Assembly (NCBI GenBank): GCA_024516155.1
Contig: JAJJXM010000070.1
Coordinates: 186,001 to 250,000 of the forward strand
Direction of reading: 5' to 3'
DNA length: 64,000 nt
Source: Pyronema omphalodes
Taxonomy: Eukaryota; Ascomycota; Pezizomycetes; Pezizales; Pyronemataceae
Numbering within the stretch: position 1 is the stretch's first letter; every line of letters begins with the position of its first letter. The notes beneath the pieces are model-generated. The model was not told the origin of the DNA. It ran no database searches and saw only the letters and a list, made by a program, of their open reading frames with translations. The position numbers and the translations under genes were made by a program. Positions 34,873-45,816 of this stretch are shown piece after piece.

Positions 34873-35500
34873 GGGTGGCTTCCCGGGGTATCCGAGGAAA
34901 ACTGCGAACCTTGAAATGGAAGAGCCTAACGTGAAATGAAGGAAGCTAACGGTTTTCGGCGGATCTCGTTTAGAGCCAGCAGCCCCCAGATTCAACTCTA
35001 TACACTCGCAAGGGTGGGGTCTGCTCAGACGCACGTACACGACTGTATACGCATAATTGGTATAGCGTGTTCTAAAGAAGCTAGGACTTACAGACTGCAT
35101 TGCATAGCGCAGAAAAAAAGAAATGAGGGTGTGTTGACTACATACGAAGCGACGCGCCGAAAGCTGAGAACTCTACGTTGCTACAGCGACAAGAGCGGGC
35201 GGGGTTGGTGATGTTGACGAAGATAGGTGGAGTTGGTGTGATGTTAGCTATGCTTCGTGCCCGTACGCAACAAAATCACAACCACCACAAAATATGAAAG
35301 CAAATTTGTAAGAGTAACTCAACAATGTAAGCATATTACAATAAAGCTCTCTATTTACAAGTGCAAGCGATATTTTTACATTTCACACCTTTTCGCTACA
35401 TTAGGAAATCAGCCGAAAAATGGTCCGCGGGATGGCGCGTTTATTTAGGAATAGGTTTTATCATCTGGAGAGTTTTCGCAGACACCCCGGGAAGCCACCC
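34873..35500. mobile_element. Harbinger-like MITE, family E1 copy B (628 bp)
   Basis: Same ends as copy A at 9707-10312 (GGGTGGCTTCCCGGGG...) with the interior in the opposite orientation. Flanked by a perfect AAT/AAT duplication (34870-34872, 35501-35503). No coding capacity. Confidence 0.85.
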
Positions 35501-35503
35501 AAT

Positions 35504-36381
35504 CAAATCAGATCAAATCAAAGCCAAAACTCTCCGAGACGCTTGACATACGCAGGAACCGACACCATATGGTGCCGGCCACTTAGTAGGGCTAGCGCGA
35601 CAGGGATCTGAGGCCTCAAAACAACCCCCCCGCGCCGACCGTATCTCCTCCTCACGACGAAAAAAATGATTAATTTTAATGCTCCAACTTTGTAGAATAG
35701 ACGTCAGAGAACAATTCTGGGGTGTCAAAATTCGATTTGGAGGCGTGGTTGTGGAGTAGATAGCGTTTGAAAGTGACCCATGTTTTGGTGGCAGAGGGAA
35801 CTTTTGATTGCATCACTAGCGAGGCTCTATTATGCGCGCCATACCACAATAGGCATAAAATATACCGCATTCAGCGTAGTACGGACCGAGTGATATATCA
35901 TGATATTACGCTAGTATCTTTTTGGTGGCCCTGCTTTGGGAAATGAAGTTCAGGGGTCATCACTCGATACTTACTAATCAGGTCTTGGAAGGCTTTGTAT
36001 AGGAAAACTGGCTCATACGTCATCACTCGGTGCCTAGTAATCAGAATGTATGTTTTGTATATGCCAAGACTTTGCCGAGACGCTAGCCCTACTAAGTGGC
36101 CGGCACCATATCTGCGTTATACAGTCGACTGTACCCGGTTCCATGGTGTCGCGAGATTTATGAGAGAAATTGTGACGGCAGATGGTCCCCGGGGTGGCTG
36201 CTTGTTGATTCCTCCGAATCGCGTGATGCAGCATATATCAATGGTGTCATGTGTTGTAAAGTCGACTGTATGTTGTTATTTATGCATCGTCCATGTTGAA
36301 AAGTTCAAAAGCGGGAATCCCGGAAGTCTCAAGACTTGCACCTCGCTTGATTTCCCAGTGCTTGTGCTATAAAACCCCCGC
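35504..36381. other. Spacer of modules shared with other methyltransferase promoters
   Basis: Contains CGGCCACTTAGTAGGGCTAGCGCGACAGGG-type, GGTTCCATGGTGTCGCGAGATT-type and GGGAATCCCGG modules that also occur at 18830-19640 and 60690-60900 in the same order. No gene is supported. Confidence 0.5.
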
Positions 36382-36489
36382 AAATGTGCACTTATATGTA
36401 GTCACAAAAAACGTGTATCATCCTAGGACCATGATACCACCGGCAGAGCAGCATGGTGGCTACATATAAAACCGCCAAATGTGCACTTA
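36382..36489 (+). promoter_or_regulatory. Paired AAATGTGCACTTA modules upstream of MT5
   Basis: Copies at 36382-36394 and 36477-36489, preceded by CTATAAAACCCCCG and ACATATAAAACCG. Arranged as upstream of MT4 and MT9. Confidence 0.55.
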
Positions 36490-36582
36490 CAACTTGGACA
36501 CTGGCGTAATAGCGGCTTCAACCCAGAACATGCTTGTCAGACGTAACCCTGTAGCCACCCAGATTGCTACCGTTTCCCACGG

Positions 36583-36703
36583 TTCATCACATCGGCGGCT
36601 AGATACAGAGATGTATATAAATCGGCGGACCCCCGAGTCCATCAGAAATCAACACCCGGTGTCTTCAGCGCAGTACAGACAAAACCCAAGATAAGTCACC
36701 ACA
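36583..36703 (+). promoter_or_regulatory. Core promoter and leader of MT5
   Basis: TCATCACATCGGCGGCTAGA is followed by TATATAA at 36614-36620, about 85 nt before the ATG, and by the shared CAGCGCAGTACAGACAAAAC leader. Confidence 0.65.
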
Positions 36704-38024
36704 ATGCTTGAAGTCGATCCTTCCGTGGTAAGTTGCACTTCCAATATTACTATAGTTTTTAATCTAACGTGTTTCAAGCTCGAAAGGCCCGATGATGAGG
36801 ACTATGATTCCGCAGGTTACGATACAAGCACGGCAAGCCTTACGTCATCAGTGAATCAGTATATCTTCGAGCACGGCCGACGATACCACGCGTATTATGG
36901 ACCTGATAAATATCTCATGCCGACAGATGAGAAGGAACAAGATCGGTATGTCAAGAAATGACCGGAAAAACGGCTCGTGAGAAAACGTTACGGCGGTAGA
37001 TACTGATCAACGGTGCAGACTAGACTTGCATCATGAAATGATGCGGATGGTGTGGAATGACAAGCTTCACGAAGCTCCACTTGACGAACCTCATCGTATA
37101 TTGGACATCGGCACGGGTACGGGCATATGGGCCATAGATATGGCAGATCAATATCCAATGGCGGAGGTTATCGGGACCGATTTGAGCCCGATACAACCGC
37201 AATGGGTACCGGCCAATTGGTAGGTTTTTACAATCTCTGCCCTTTTCGAAGCTAATTTGTTGGACAGCCGCTTTGAAGTGGACGATGCCATGTTGGAATG
37301 GACCTTCAAGGATGTTAGTTGCCTTTTTGCCCACTAGTTAGGAAAATACATGATGAATCCTTATTGATATACAATCATTCTAGGATTCTTTTGACTTTAT
37401 TCACTGTCGCAATATTGCCTCGGGCGTTAGTGATTGGAATCATCTTGCGAGCGAGATGAAGCGGTATGCCACCACATATATCAATAACATTTCTAACGCT
37501 CTTCTGCAGATGCACAACCCCTGGGGGTTACGTTGAAATTTGCGAATATAGCATTACAATTAACTGCGATGACGGTACAATGAAACCCGATAACGGAGCG
37601 AAGATATACACAGAATATTTGCGAGAAGCCATGATCAGGATGGGACGACCACCCCCAAAGCTAGAGTCTATGAAGATGTTACTTGAGAAAGCAGGGTTTG
37701 AGGACGTCCATGCCCTGGAAGCTAAAGAACCTTTTGGTCCATGGCCAAAGGACCCAAGACAAAAGAGAATTGGTGCAATGTCGCTGCTGAACTGCGAGAC
37801 CGGAATCGAAAGTTACGGAATGGCAGCATTCACTAGGGTTCTGGGCATGGATTTCGAAAAGGCTCGTGCTATTTGTGATGCCGGACTTGCTGCGGTTCGC
37901 AACAAAAACTATCACATGTACGCCAAATAGTACGTACCCCTTTTTAAACCATTCAGAAGAAACCATATGAAAAGCACTAACAATCAACAGTTATCGCGTT
38001 TATGGACGAAAGCCAAGTGCATGA
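36704..38024 (+). CDS. LaeA-like SAM-dependent methyltransferase (MT5)
   Basis: Exons 36704-36727, 36779-36945, 37019-37219, 37268-37313, 37384-37463, 37510-37929 and 37991-38024 give 323 aa ending [10 protein letters not shown]. Exon 1 uses a GTAAGT donor and exon 2 an AAG acceptor, both unlike the sisters. Exon 3 reads [24 protein letters not shown] (N for the usual D in WDD), and exon 5 ends LASEMKR. Exon 6 has PPPKLESMKML and [28 protein letters not shown], closest to MT8. Retention of intron 3 (TTG|GTAGG) or intron 6 (ATA|GTACG) would stop translation at once. Confidence 0.87.
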
Positions 38025-38498
38025 GGTCAGCGACGTGTGATCTTCAAGTCAAGCTTTGATGTGATGCTGGATGAGGTCCTGTTCTGAGTAGTGTCATTGG
38101 TTCTAGTAATGAAAATTTCTTTTTTTTCTACGCCTTTATAAACCTTTAAAGTTGTAGAAACATGAATATTGCACATTGTCTTTGGGCGGCAGCATAGCTT
38201 ATATTCGCCCTCCAAGAAGGCCGGTCGTATGTCAGTAGATAAGAGAACGATACTAGTTTCATTGGCGCTACATACTTTGCATCAGAGTTGCGTAGGCTGT
38301 AGAACGGAATCGTCGTGATTGTACAACAGCTTCCCTTGAAGCTCTATCGATCCCTTTGATACCATTTATTTATGTTTTTTTCCCTCATACTTGCGTAAAA
38401 CCTTGGGGTTATGGCGGAGGCTACATACTAATTATTATGTACATAGTCAGGTGGGGGCTTTAGGTCCTTCACCCGCTGGGCGGCGCCCCAAAGCGTTT
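38025..38498. other. 3' flank of MT5
   Basis: Shares GGTCCTGTTCTGAGTAGTGTCATTGG-like and CATAGTCAGGTGGGG modules with the 3' flanks of MT4 and MT8. No gene. Confidence 0.45.
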
Positions 38499-39240
38499 GG
38501 ATGCCCGACTAGTCTACAATGCCTGTCGCCCCTGCACAAAAAGTAGATGAATAAGGCTCACTTGTGGCTAGAGAAGAGGCTGATGCCGTGAGTGCGGAGA
38601 GAACACACGCGAACGGGGACGGAAAATCTCGATATTTTGAGTATCACAGCGCGATTAACTGAAAAGTTCAAAATTAGATACAAAAAAATGAACAAAACAT
38701 ATAAAAAAAATGGACAGCGTAAACCCTCATGGAAGTACGCGCAGATGGAAAGCACACGCGTAAGGCCACGCGAACGAAGACACAATTAAATGTAAAATCT
38801 CGATGCTGATAATCGCAACGTGACAAAGTGGGAAATTTCGAATTTCAGATTCAATGGGTGGCTTCCCGGGGTGTCTGCGAAAACTCTCCAGATTATAAAA
38901 CCTATTCCTAAATAAACGCGCCATCCCGCGGACCATTTTTCGGCTGATTTCCTAATGTAGCGAAAAGGTGTGAAATGTAAAAACATTGCTTGCACTTATA
39001 AAAAGAGGGCTGTATTGTAATATGCTTAAGTTTCCGAGCTGCTCTTTCAACTATGCTTTCATATTTTTTGGTGGTTGTGATTTCGTTGTGTGCGGGCACG
39101 AAGCATAGCTAACATCACCAACTCCACCCAGCTTCGTCAACATCACCAACCCCGCCCGCTCTTGTCGCTGTAGCAACGTAGAGTTCTCAGCTTTCGGCGC
39201 GTCGCTTCGTATGTAGTCAACACACCCTCATTTCTTTTTT

Positions 39241-39685
39241 GAGCAAAGGTCTACAATGCCCGGCTCTTGGCGCATCGTGTTTCTAAATGCCCGACCAGTC
39301 TACAATGCCCGTCACCCCTGCACAAAAAATGGATGACTAAGGCTCACTTGTGGCTGAAGAACACGCGAGAATGAATAACACACGCGAACGGGGACGGAAA
39401 ACCTCGATACTTGAAATAATCACGGTGCGATTAACAGAAAAACTTAAAATTCAATAATATTAATTTTTTCTGGACAGCGCAAACCCCCATGGAAGCACGC
39501 GCGGATGGAAAGCACGCGCGTAAGGGCAAGCGAATGAAGACGCGATTAAATATAAAATTTGAATGCTTGGGGAATTTCCAATTTCCAATTTCGAATTTCA
39601 TTTTTCTTTTGTTTTATATTCATTGTAGACCGGTCGGGCATTTAGAAATACGATGCGCCAAGAGACGGGCATTGTAGACCTTTGC
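39241..39685. mobile_element. Mutator-like MITE E2, short copy (445 bp)
   Basis: Both ends carry GAGCAAAGGTCTACAATGCC in inverted orientation. It lacks the central CATGCGCACATCGTGG block of longer copies. It is the left half of a composite inserted in E1 copy C; the left flank is TTTCTTTTTT. Confidence 0.8.
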
Positions 39686-39809
39686 TCTAAGTCTATAACT
39701 ACAACTGATGGAATTAGTGCGCCGGCGATATGTACGGATTGGGATTATGTAGGATTGGGATCGTGCACAAAAAAGGCCACCACAGGAAAAATAAAATGAT
39801 TACATAATC

Positions 39810-40603
39810 GAGCAAAGGTCTACAATGCCCGTCTCTTGGCGCATTGTGTTTCTAAATGCCCGACCGGTCTACAATGCCCGACACCCCTGCACAAAAATGA
39901 ATGACTAAGGCTCACTTGTGGCTGAAGAACACGCGCGAATGAATAACACACGCGAACGGGGACGGAAAATCTCGATACTTGAAATAATCACGGTGCGATT
40001 AACAGAAAAATTTAGAATTCAATAATAATAAAATGATTTTTTTGGACAGCGTAAACCCCCATGGAAGTACGCGCAGATGGAAAGCACGCGCGTAAGGGCA
40101 CGCGAATGAAAACGCGATTAAATGTAAAATCTGGATGTTAATAATTACCACGTGATCAATTGGGGAATTTTCAATTTTGAATTTAATTTTTATTTTATTT
40201 TATATTTTATTTTATTTATTTTTTCTACAAAAATTCGACCATGCGCACATCGTGGCCCTCTCCTCTGAAGCAAGAACACCACGCGTTACACCCGACCGGG
40301 CACTTCCAGCGCGCCCATAAATTTAGCCTGACGAGTACACTGCTTCCCCATTATGCGCCGTACTCTTGCTGGTCGGCCTCGCGGTTAGTTTTTGGAAGAG
40401 GGGCGGGCGACAAAGTGGTTGTCGACATGGAGATAAACGCGCTGGTCGGGAGACGTGCGCACGGAGACATTGGCGATGAGCACTTTACGCCACAGCTAGG
40501 CCTTAGTCATCCATTTTTTTGTGCAGGGGTGTCGGGCATTGTAAACCGGTCGGGCATTTAGAAACACAATGCGCCAAGAGACGGGCATTGTAGACCTTTG
40601 CTC
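39810..40603. mobile_element. Mutator-like MITE E2, long copy (794 bp)
   Basis: Same inverted ends as 39241-39685. The right flank TTTCTTTTTT repeats the sequence left of 39241, giving a 10 bp duplication around the whole 39241-40603 composite. The 124 bp between the two copies (39686-39809) is unrelated sequence. Confidence 0.8.
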
Positions 40604-41241
40604 TTTCTTTTTTTCTGCGCTATGCAATGCAGTCTGTAAGTCTTAGCTTCTTTAGAACACGCTATACCAATTATGCGTCTGAGCAGACCCCACCCTTGCG
40701 AGTGTATAGAGTTGAATCTGGGGACTGCTGGCTCTAAACGAGATCCGCCGAAAACCGTTAGCTTCCTTCATTTCACGTTAGACTCTTCCATTTCAAGGTT
40801 CGCAGTTTTCCTCGGACACCCCGGGAAGCCACCCAATACATTGATTTTTATTTCTACTTTTTATTATTATTTTTATACAAAAATTGGACCATGCGCACAT
40901 CGTGGCCCTCTCCTCTGAAGCAAGAACACCACGCGTTATACCCGACCGGTCACTTCCACCGCGTCCATAAATTTGGCCCGGCAGGTACGCTGCTCCCTCA
41001 CTGTGCGCTGTACCCTTGCTGGTCGGCCTCGCGGTTTGTTTTGAAGAGAGGCGGCCGACGAAGTAGTTGTCGATATACATGAAGGTAAACGCGCTGGTCG
41101 GGAGACGTTCGCACGGAGACATTTGCGATGAGCACTCTCCGCCACAAGTGGGCCTTAGTCATCCATTTTTTGTGCAGGGTTGACCGGTCGGGCATTCAGA
41201 AACATGATGCGCCAAGAGACGGGCATTGTAGACCTTTGCTC

Positions 41242-41815
41242 ATGAAATGAATGTATCCTCGAATGAATCTGACAAACCGAGGCATGCGTACCGTATGCCA
41301 CACCGTAAGACGGGGCTTTAAATCGATGTCATCTATCCTGTGCATCCGCTGTCAGAACAATCAATATATAATGCCAGAAAGTGCCGTGTAAATTATGCAC
41401 TCCTCGGCTGGCAAGCGTAGGATTTACATGGGGTTATGTAGAAGGGTTTGGTGTACGCTTGTACAAAGCACACGAATATGCTATGACGCACACCAGAGTG
41501 TGGAAAGTGCGCTTTTTGTAGACGTGGCTTTTGGGTTCACTTCAAAGAAGCGCAAAATGATCTGGAAAAATCTGTCAAATCCGTCGGTGATGGAAACTTG
41601 GCGCTTAGTTAGTGCTCCTTTGATCGGTGGAGAATTTTAGAGTACATACATGTATATACATTGTTGGTCTGAGATTTCACCCATACACTGCCAATATGCC
41701 CTTTGAGACACGCTCTTCGGGCTACTGGAGGTTCTGGATATATGCTGCCGGAAATCGTGTTCGAATATCAGCTTTAAATTTTCTGCCAACTTCCAAAAAA
41801 AAAAAAAAACGTCAT
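41242..41815. other. Spacer before the copia element
   Basis: No gene or known repeat is recognised; short open frames only. Confidence 0.4.
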
Positions 41816-41822
41816 TGTTGGA

Positions 41823-41992
41823 TATTAAACTGAGTTTGTGAAGTGAGTTGGATTATTGTTAACGAACGGTTCTAACTACAGTTTATATACTGGGAACCGT
41901 ACTCCTCCAAGCAACATGACCAGTACGGACATGGCTGTTTCAATATGTCCTTGTTATGTTGACTATTCAACATGACCGGTCCGTTTTCAACA
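41823..41992 (-). repeat. 3' LTR of the copia element
   Basis: On the minus strand starts TGTTGAAAACGGACC and ends CAGTTTAATA. It ends in TA rather than the usual CA. Preceded by a polypurine tract (CCAAGAGGGGGTG, 42005-41993). Confidence 0.9.
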
Positions 41993-42156
41993 CACCCCCT
42001 CTTGGAGAGGAAGGTTTCCACAGCTCATCTAAACCTTTCTTGATAACAAAAAGAAAAACAAAAATAAATAAGAATATCCAAAGAAAAATTTGGTTCAATA
42101 ACCAATGCGTAAGCACCCCCTGTTTTCTTTGAGCAAGCACCCCCTGTTTCTTTCTC

Positions 42157-42159
<3 letters not shown>

Positions 42160-42221
<62 letters not shown>
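42160..42221 (-). repeat. 62-nt homopolymer (poly-A on the element's sense strand)
   Basis: An uninterrupted run of T on the plus strand overlaps the stop codon of the RT-RNase H frame. On the element's RNA this is a 60-A stretch before the 3' LTR. It may be a fossil of an RNA 3' end captured by recombination, or slippage. Confidence 0.9.
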
Positions 42222-42223
<2 letters not shown>

Positions 42224-44001
42224 TAGATTCCCAGCTTCTTTGTAAGTTCCTGATGCAGTGGAACTGGTAGCGGTTTCGTCATAATGTCGGCAAGATTATT
42301 TCGTGATTCTATGTAATGGAAGTTGATATTTCCCTTTTTATCTTCATCATGGGTGTGCATGTGTTTGACATCGATGTGTTTGGTTTTGACCGTGGCAATT
42401 CCAGATTTGATAAATTTGATAGCTCCTTGATTATCACAGGCCATTTGGACTGTTTTAATCCTCGGAAGTTGCAACATATCAGCTTCTAGCCGGCTAAGCC
42501 AAATAGCTTCCCTGGTACCATCAGAGCAGGCAATAAACTCTGCTTCCAGCGTTGAGAGAGCAACAACAGTTTGACTCTTTGATTTCCAGCTGATGGTGCC
42601 ATTGTTGATTTGAAAGATATTTCCTCCAACTGATTTTCTGGTTGAACGGCATCCTGACCAATCTGAGTCTGTGAAACCCTGTAGATCATGGCTCACAGCA
42701 GGAAAATTTAATCGAAATTTGGATGTTGTTTTCAAATATCTCAGAACTCGTTTGGCTGCTGTCAAGTGTGTGGCCAGTGGTGCTGCATTATACCTGCTTA
42801 GCGAGCTGACAGCAAAAGATATATCAGGACGGGTCCCTAGAGCTGTATACATGAGAGACCCAACAAGTGAAAGATATATATCTCGGTCAGCTGTATTGTC
42901 CTCACACTCCCCATTTTTCAGCCTGATATTTGGATCAAGAGGATTGGATATGTCTCGACAATTTTCCATGCCAAACCTTTTGAGCATCATGTTTATGTAT
43001 GATTCTTGACCTAGAGATATTCCTTTCTCATCTCGATGAATTTCCAATCCCAAAAAACGCTTTGCTTCCCCCAAATCCGTCATCTTGTATTTCCCTTTGA
43101 GTGCTGTGATGACTGATTGTGCTGCATTTGGAGAATTTGTACCGGATGTGTTGACAATCAGGATGTCATCAACATAGAGTAGAAGGAGCACTCCAGCCTT
43201 GACATAGAGATTCGGATCTGCCGTTGATTGTTTAAATCCAAGAGATAGCAAGAAAGAATTAATGGCCTCATACCATAGGCGTGGAGATTGCTTTAGGCCA
43301 TATAGTGCTTTCAATAACCTGACCTTTGCTCCTGTTGGGATTCGCCTATCAACCCAGTCCATACCTTCTGGCAACTGCATGAAGATATTGTCATTGTCAA
43401 TCTTTGGGTTGAGAAAAGCAGTAACAACATCAAGATGATGGATTTTCCAGTTGTTTCTTGCGCATGTGGCCAGCAGAAGACGAAGTGTAGTTAATTTTGA
43501 AACTGGTGCAAAGGTTTCATTATAGTCAACTCCCTGCACCTGTTGATAGCCCTTGACTACCAAGCGTACTTTGTACCTAGTTGAGCCATCTGGATTACGC
43601 TTAGTCCTGTAAACCCATCTGCTGCCAATTGGTTTTGTGCCAAAGGGAATGGATATAGGAATATTCTGTGTCTCTAGAGGCTCATGATGAGTTTCTTTTG
43701 GCTGAAGTTGACAATCCTTGAATATTTCAAAAGTATTGTTTTGCAAAATAGCGTTCCATTCTTCGATAGTTGCCTGCTCCCACTCTTGGCGGTTGGGTCC
43801 ATTCATTGCCTCCTTGTAGGTCCCCGGGTCTGATGTACATGATGCTGTATTGTTGATGTCATCAATCACCGAGAGGATTTGTGACTCCTGTGCTGATGTG
43901 AATGCATCACCAGTGGCTTGATGGGCTTTCTGTATTGTTTGTCTGTTGATGATTCTTCTCGCTTTGCTTGTCAGCCGTCGTGCCATGTAGGAGTCTATCA
44001 A
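42220..44001 (-). CDS. pol: Copia pol, reverse transcriptase and RNase H part
   Basis: A 593-codon open frame with RVT_2-type motifs: SRWVYRTKRNPDGS, KVRLVVKGYQQVQG, TLRLLLATCA, LDVVTAFLNP, LYGLKQSPRLWY, LLLYVDDILIV (catalytic YVDD), then the copia RNase H (FTDSDWSG, KSQTVVALSTLEAEF, DNQGAIKF, HIDVKHM). It ends TKKLGIY. It has no proper ATG start and lies in the same frame as the integrase part. It is joined either by removing a 228 nt intron (44222-43995) or was separated by an insertion. Confidence 0.88.
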
Positions 44002-44222
44002 GATATATTAGATTTTGTCTTTCAAGGATACAATGAAGAAGAAAAAGGAATAAGTTTTTTTTTTTTTTTTTTTTTGTTTTTTTTTTTTTTTTGAAAGACA
44101 CCACACAGGGTTCTTCATCAATGACAACTCGTCAATATGTGAAATGTGTATTCCTCAAGAAGCTTGTACAATATTGGGAATAAAGTAAAATAAAAGGTTG
44201 TCTGCCTTTCAGGTATGCTTAC
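43995..44222 (-). other. Candidate intron (228 nt) inside copia pol
   Basis: The donor GTAAGC follows ...GHVTA-coding sequence, and the acceptor CTTGATAG precedes ACTCCTACATGGCA. Removal joins A+AC into one codon and keeps frame. The segment contains the in-frame stop of the integrase part and an A/T tract (about 44056-44090) bracketed by the inverted pair GTCTTTCAA/TTGAAAGAC (44017-44025, 44091-44099). Confidence 0.5.
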
Positions 44223-45816
44223 TTGTAACATGCCCAGTGCTCAACAAGGCATTGCTGGGGTCTTCTTCTTCCGATTGCTCGGCTTCTTCATCCTCAGTGG
44301 GGAAGGTAATATCTTCTTCAACTTTCTGAATGAAAGCCTCAGCATCACTCATATTCGCTTCATATGCATTTTGTTCCTCCCTCCATATAACATTAGAACA
44401 TTCTATTGATTTCTTCTGCTCAAAGTCCCATAGACGCCATATTTTAGTGGTCTTATGCACATAACCCAGGAACATGCAAGGTTTTGAGCGTGGCCCAAAA
44501 TTCTTGTTTGTTCTCTGCTCCTTGGGTATCCATTTATAAACTGTGCAACCAAAGCGCCGCAGGTGATGAAGTTTTGGAACGCTGCCTGTAAGTGCTTCAT
44601 AGGGTGATATTCTGTGAAGAAGGCTCGCATTGGGTGTGCGCTGATGCAGGTAACATGCAGTTCGGACTGCCTCTGCCCAGAACCTCATCGGTAGTTCAGC
44701 ATCCAACAGCATGCATCTTGCTTTTGTGTTGATGGTTCTGATCATTCGTTCCGCTATGCCATTTTTATGCTGAGTGTAGGGTGGAGCTGGTTCATAGCTG
44801 ATACCATGGCTTCCAAGGATGTCGAGGAATTTTCTATTGCTGTATTCACCGCGACCGTTGTCGCAGCGGAATCGTTTGATTGTATACCCTTGGGCTCGTA
44901 CCCAGGCGTGATAATGTTCGAATTTTGCTGTGATTTCTTCGGAGGTTTTCCCAACAAGGAAGTAAATCTCCGTATGCTTCGTACAATCATCAATATAAAT
45001 GATGTAGTACGATGCACCGCCAGCGGATGGGTGTTTAATTGGTCCACATAAGTCTGAATGAACCAGCTCAAAAGGTACTGTTGATGAGGGCACCTTTGTC
45101 CTATTAAACTTTTGCTGATGCTTGGCCCTAATACAGATATCACAGAGCAAGGAATTGTGTTCCTCCGAAAATTGTACTGTCTGTCCCAGTAGCTGCTTCA
45201 TAGCAGGGGCATTGAGATGAGCCAGTCGTCTATGCCATAATACGATTGAATCTGATTTTCGTGATCTTCTTGAAAACATAGGCATGATGACCTCAGGGTC
45301 AGTGTTGGAGATCTGTGGTGCAACGGTTGAGCTGGATTCTGGGATGGGCTGTGTTTTAGATTTCTCAGTCATTGATCTAGTTGTGATGAGAGCAGTAGCA
45401 TCTAGATCAATGCGATATAGCCCATCCTTTTTAGCCGCCATCAATAGGATTTTGCTCCCCTTTGAGATGGTGCATTTCTGTCCGGAAAAAGTCGTCATAA
45501 ATCCATCCGCTGCCAGTTGGCTCACAGATAGCAGTGATACACGGAATTCCGGGACAAAGTGAGCTCTGATATGCACACCTGCTAGAGACAATGTTCCTGT
45601 GGTATTTGAAGTTACAGAATGACCATCACCCATTGCAACATTTAGAGTCTGGTTTTGAATATTTTTCATCTGATGGCTTTCGTTGCAAAAGTGATGGGAA
45701 GCACCGGAGTCCACAAGCCAGGCTGAGGTGCGGGAGCTTTTATGGACAAGAATTTGTCCAGAGTACAGTGAGGTAGCTCCATTATTCTTTTCCTCACATC
45801 TTGTTGACTCAGCGAG
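44209..45816 (-). CDS. pol: Copia pol, protease and integrase part
   Basis: Starts directly after the gag UGA, in the gag frame (CTC GCT GAG). Contains the aspartic protease site WLVDSGASHHF, integrase zinc finger (LWHRRLAHLN ... CDICIRAKHQ), core residues D (VHSDLCGP), D (FRCDNGRGEY) and E (QHKNGIAERMIRTI), and copia-type motifs RTPNASL and FGCTVYKWIP. Ends in an acidic tail before TGA at 44209-44211, which lies within the candidate intron. Confidence 0.87.
   Translation of the reverse strand, partial: LAESTRCEEKNNGATSLYSGQILVHKSSRTSAWLVDSGASHHFCNESHQMKNIQNQTLNVAMGDGHSVTSNTTGTLSLAGVHIRAHFVPEFRVSLLSVSQLAADGFMTTFSGQKCTISKGSKILLMAAKKDGLYRIDLDATALITTRSMTEKSKTQPIPESSSTVAPQISNTDPEVIMPMFSRRSRKSDSIVLWHRRLAHLNAPAMKQLLGQTVQFSEEHNSLLCDICIRAKHQQKFNRTKVPSSTVPFELVHSDLCGPIKHPSAGGASYYIIYIDDCTKHTEIYFLVGKTSEEITAKFEHYHAWVRAQGYTIKRFRCDNGRGEYSNRKFLDILGSHGISYEPAPPYTQHKNGIAERMIRTINTKARCMLLDAELPMRFWAEAVRTACYLHQRTPNASLLHRISPYEALTGSVPKLHHLRRFGCTVYKWIPKEQRTNKNFGPRSKPCMFLGYVHKTTKIWRLWDFEQKKSIECSNVIWREEQNAYEANMSDAEAFIQKVEEDITFPTEDEEAEQSEEEDPSNALLSTGHVTSKHT

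Larger units (their letters stand above)
38856..40834. mobile_element. Harbinger-like MITE, family E1 copy C, interrupted
   Basis: Left part 38856-39240 and right part 40604-40834 match copy A almost base for base, with AAT/AAT target duplication (38853-38855, 40835-40837). The middle is an E2 insertion (39241-40603). Confidence 0.85.
38499..41241. mobile_element. Mutator-like E2 element, outer copy of a three-level nest
   Basis: Left part 38499-38855 and right part 40838-41241 together match the layout of the intact E2 copies (39810-40603, 55105-55902). They share CTACAATGCC...CACCCCTGCAC, the GAACGGGGACGGAAAATCTCG region, the CATGCGCACATCGTGGCCCT region, and the right end TGTAGACCTTTGCTC. 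The left terminus is lost. An E1 element interrupts it at 38856-40834. Confidence 0.7.

Noticed and set aside
40241..40561. Open frame repeated in E2 elements (also 55542-55892 and 40891-41082) as a possible conserved small protein
   Set aside because: It recurs only because the repeat recurs; copies differ by frame-breaking changes and no domain is recognisable.
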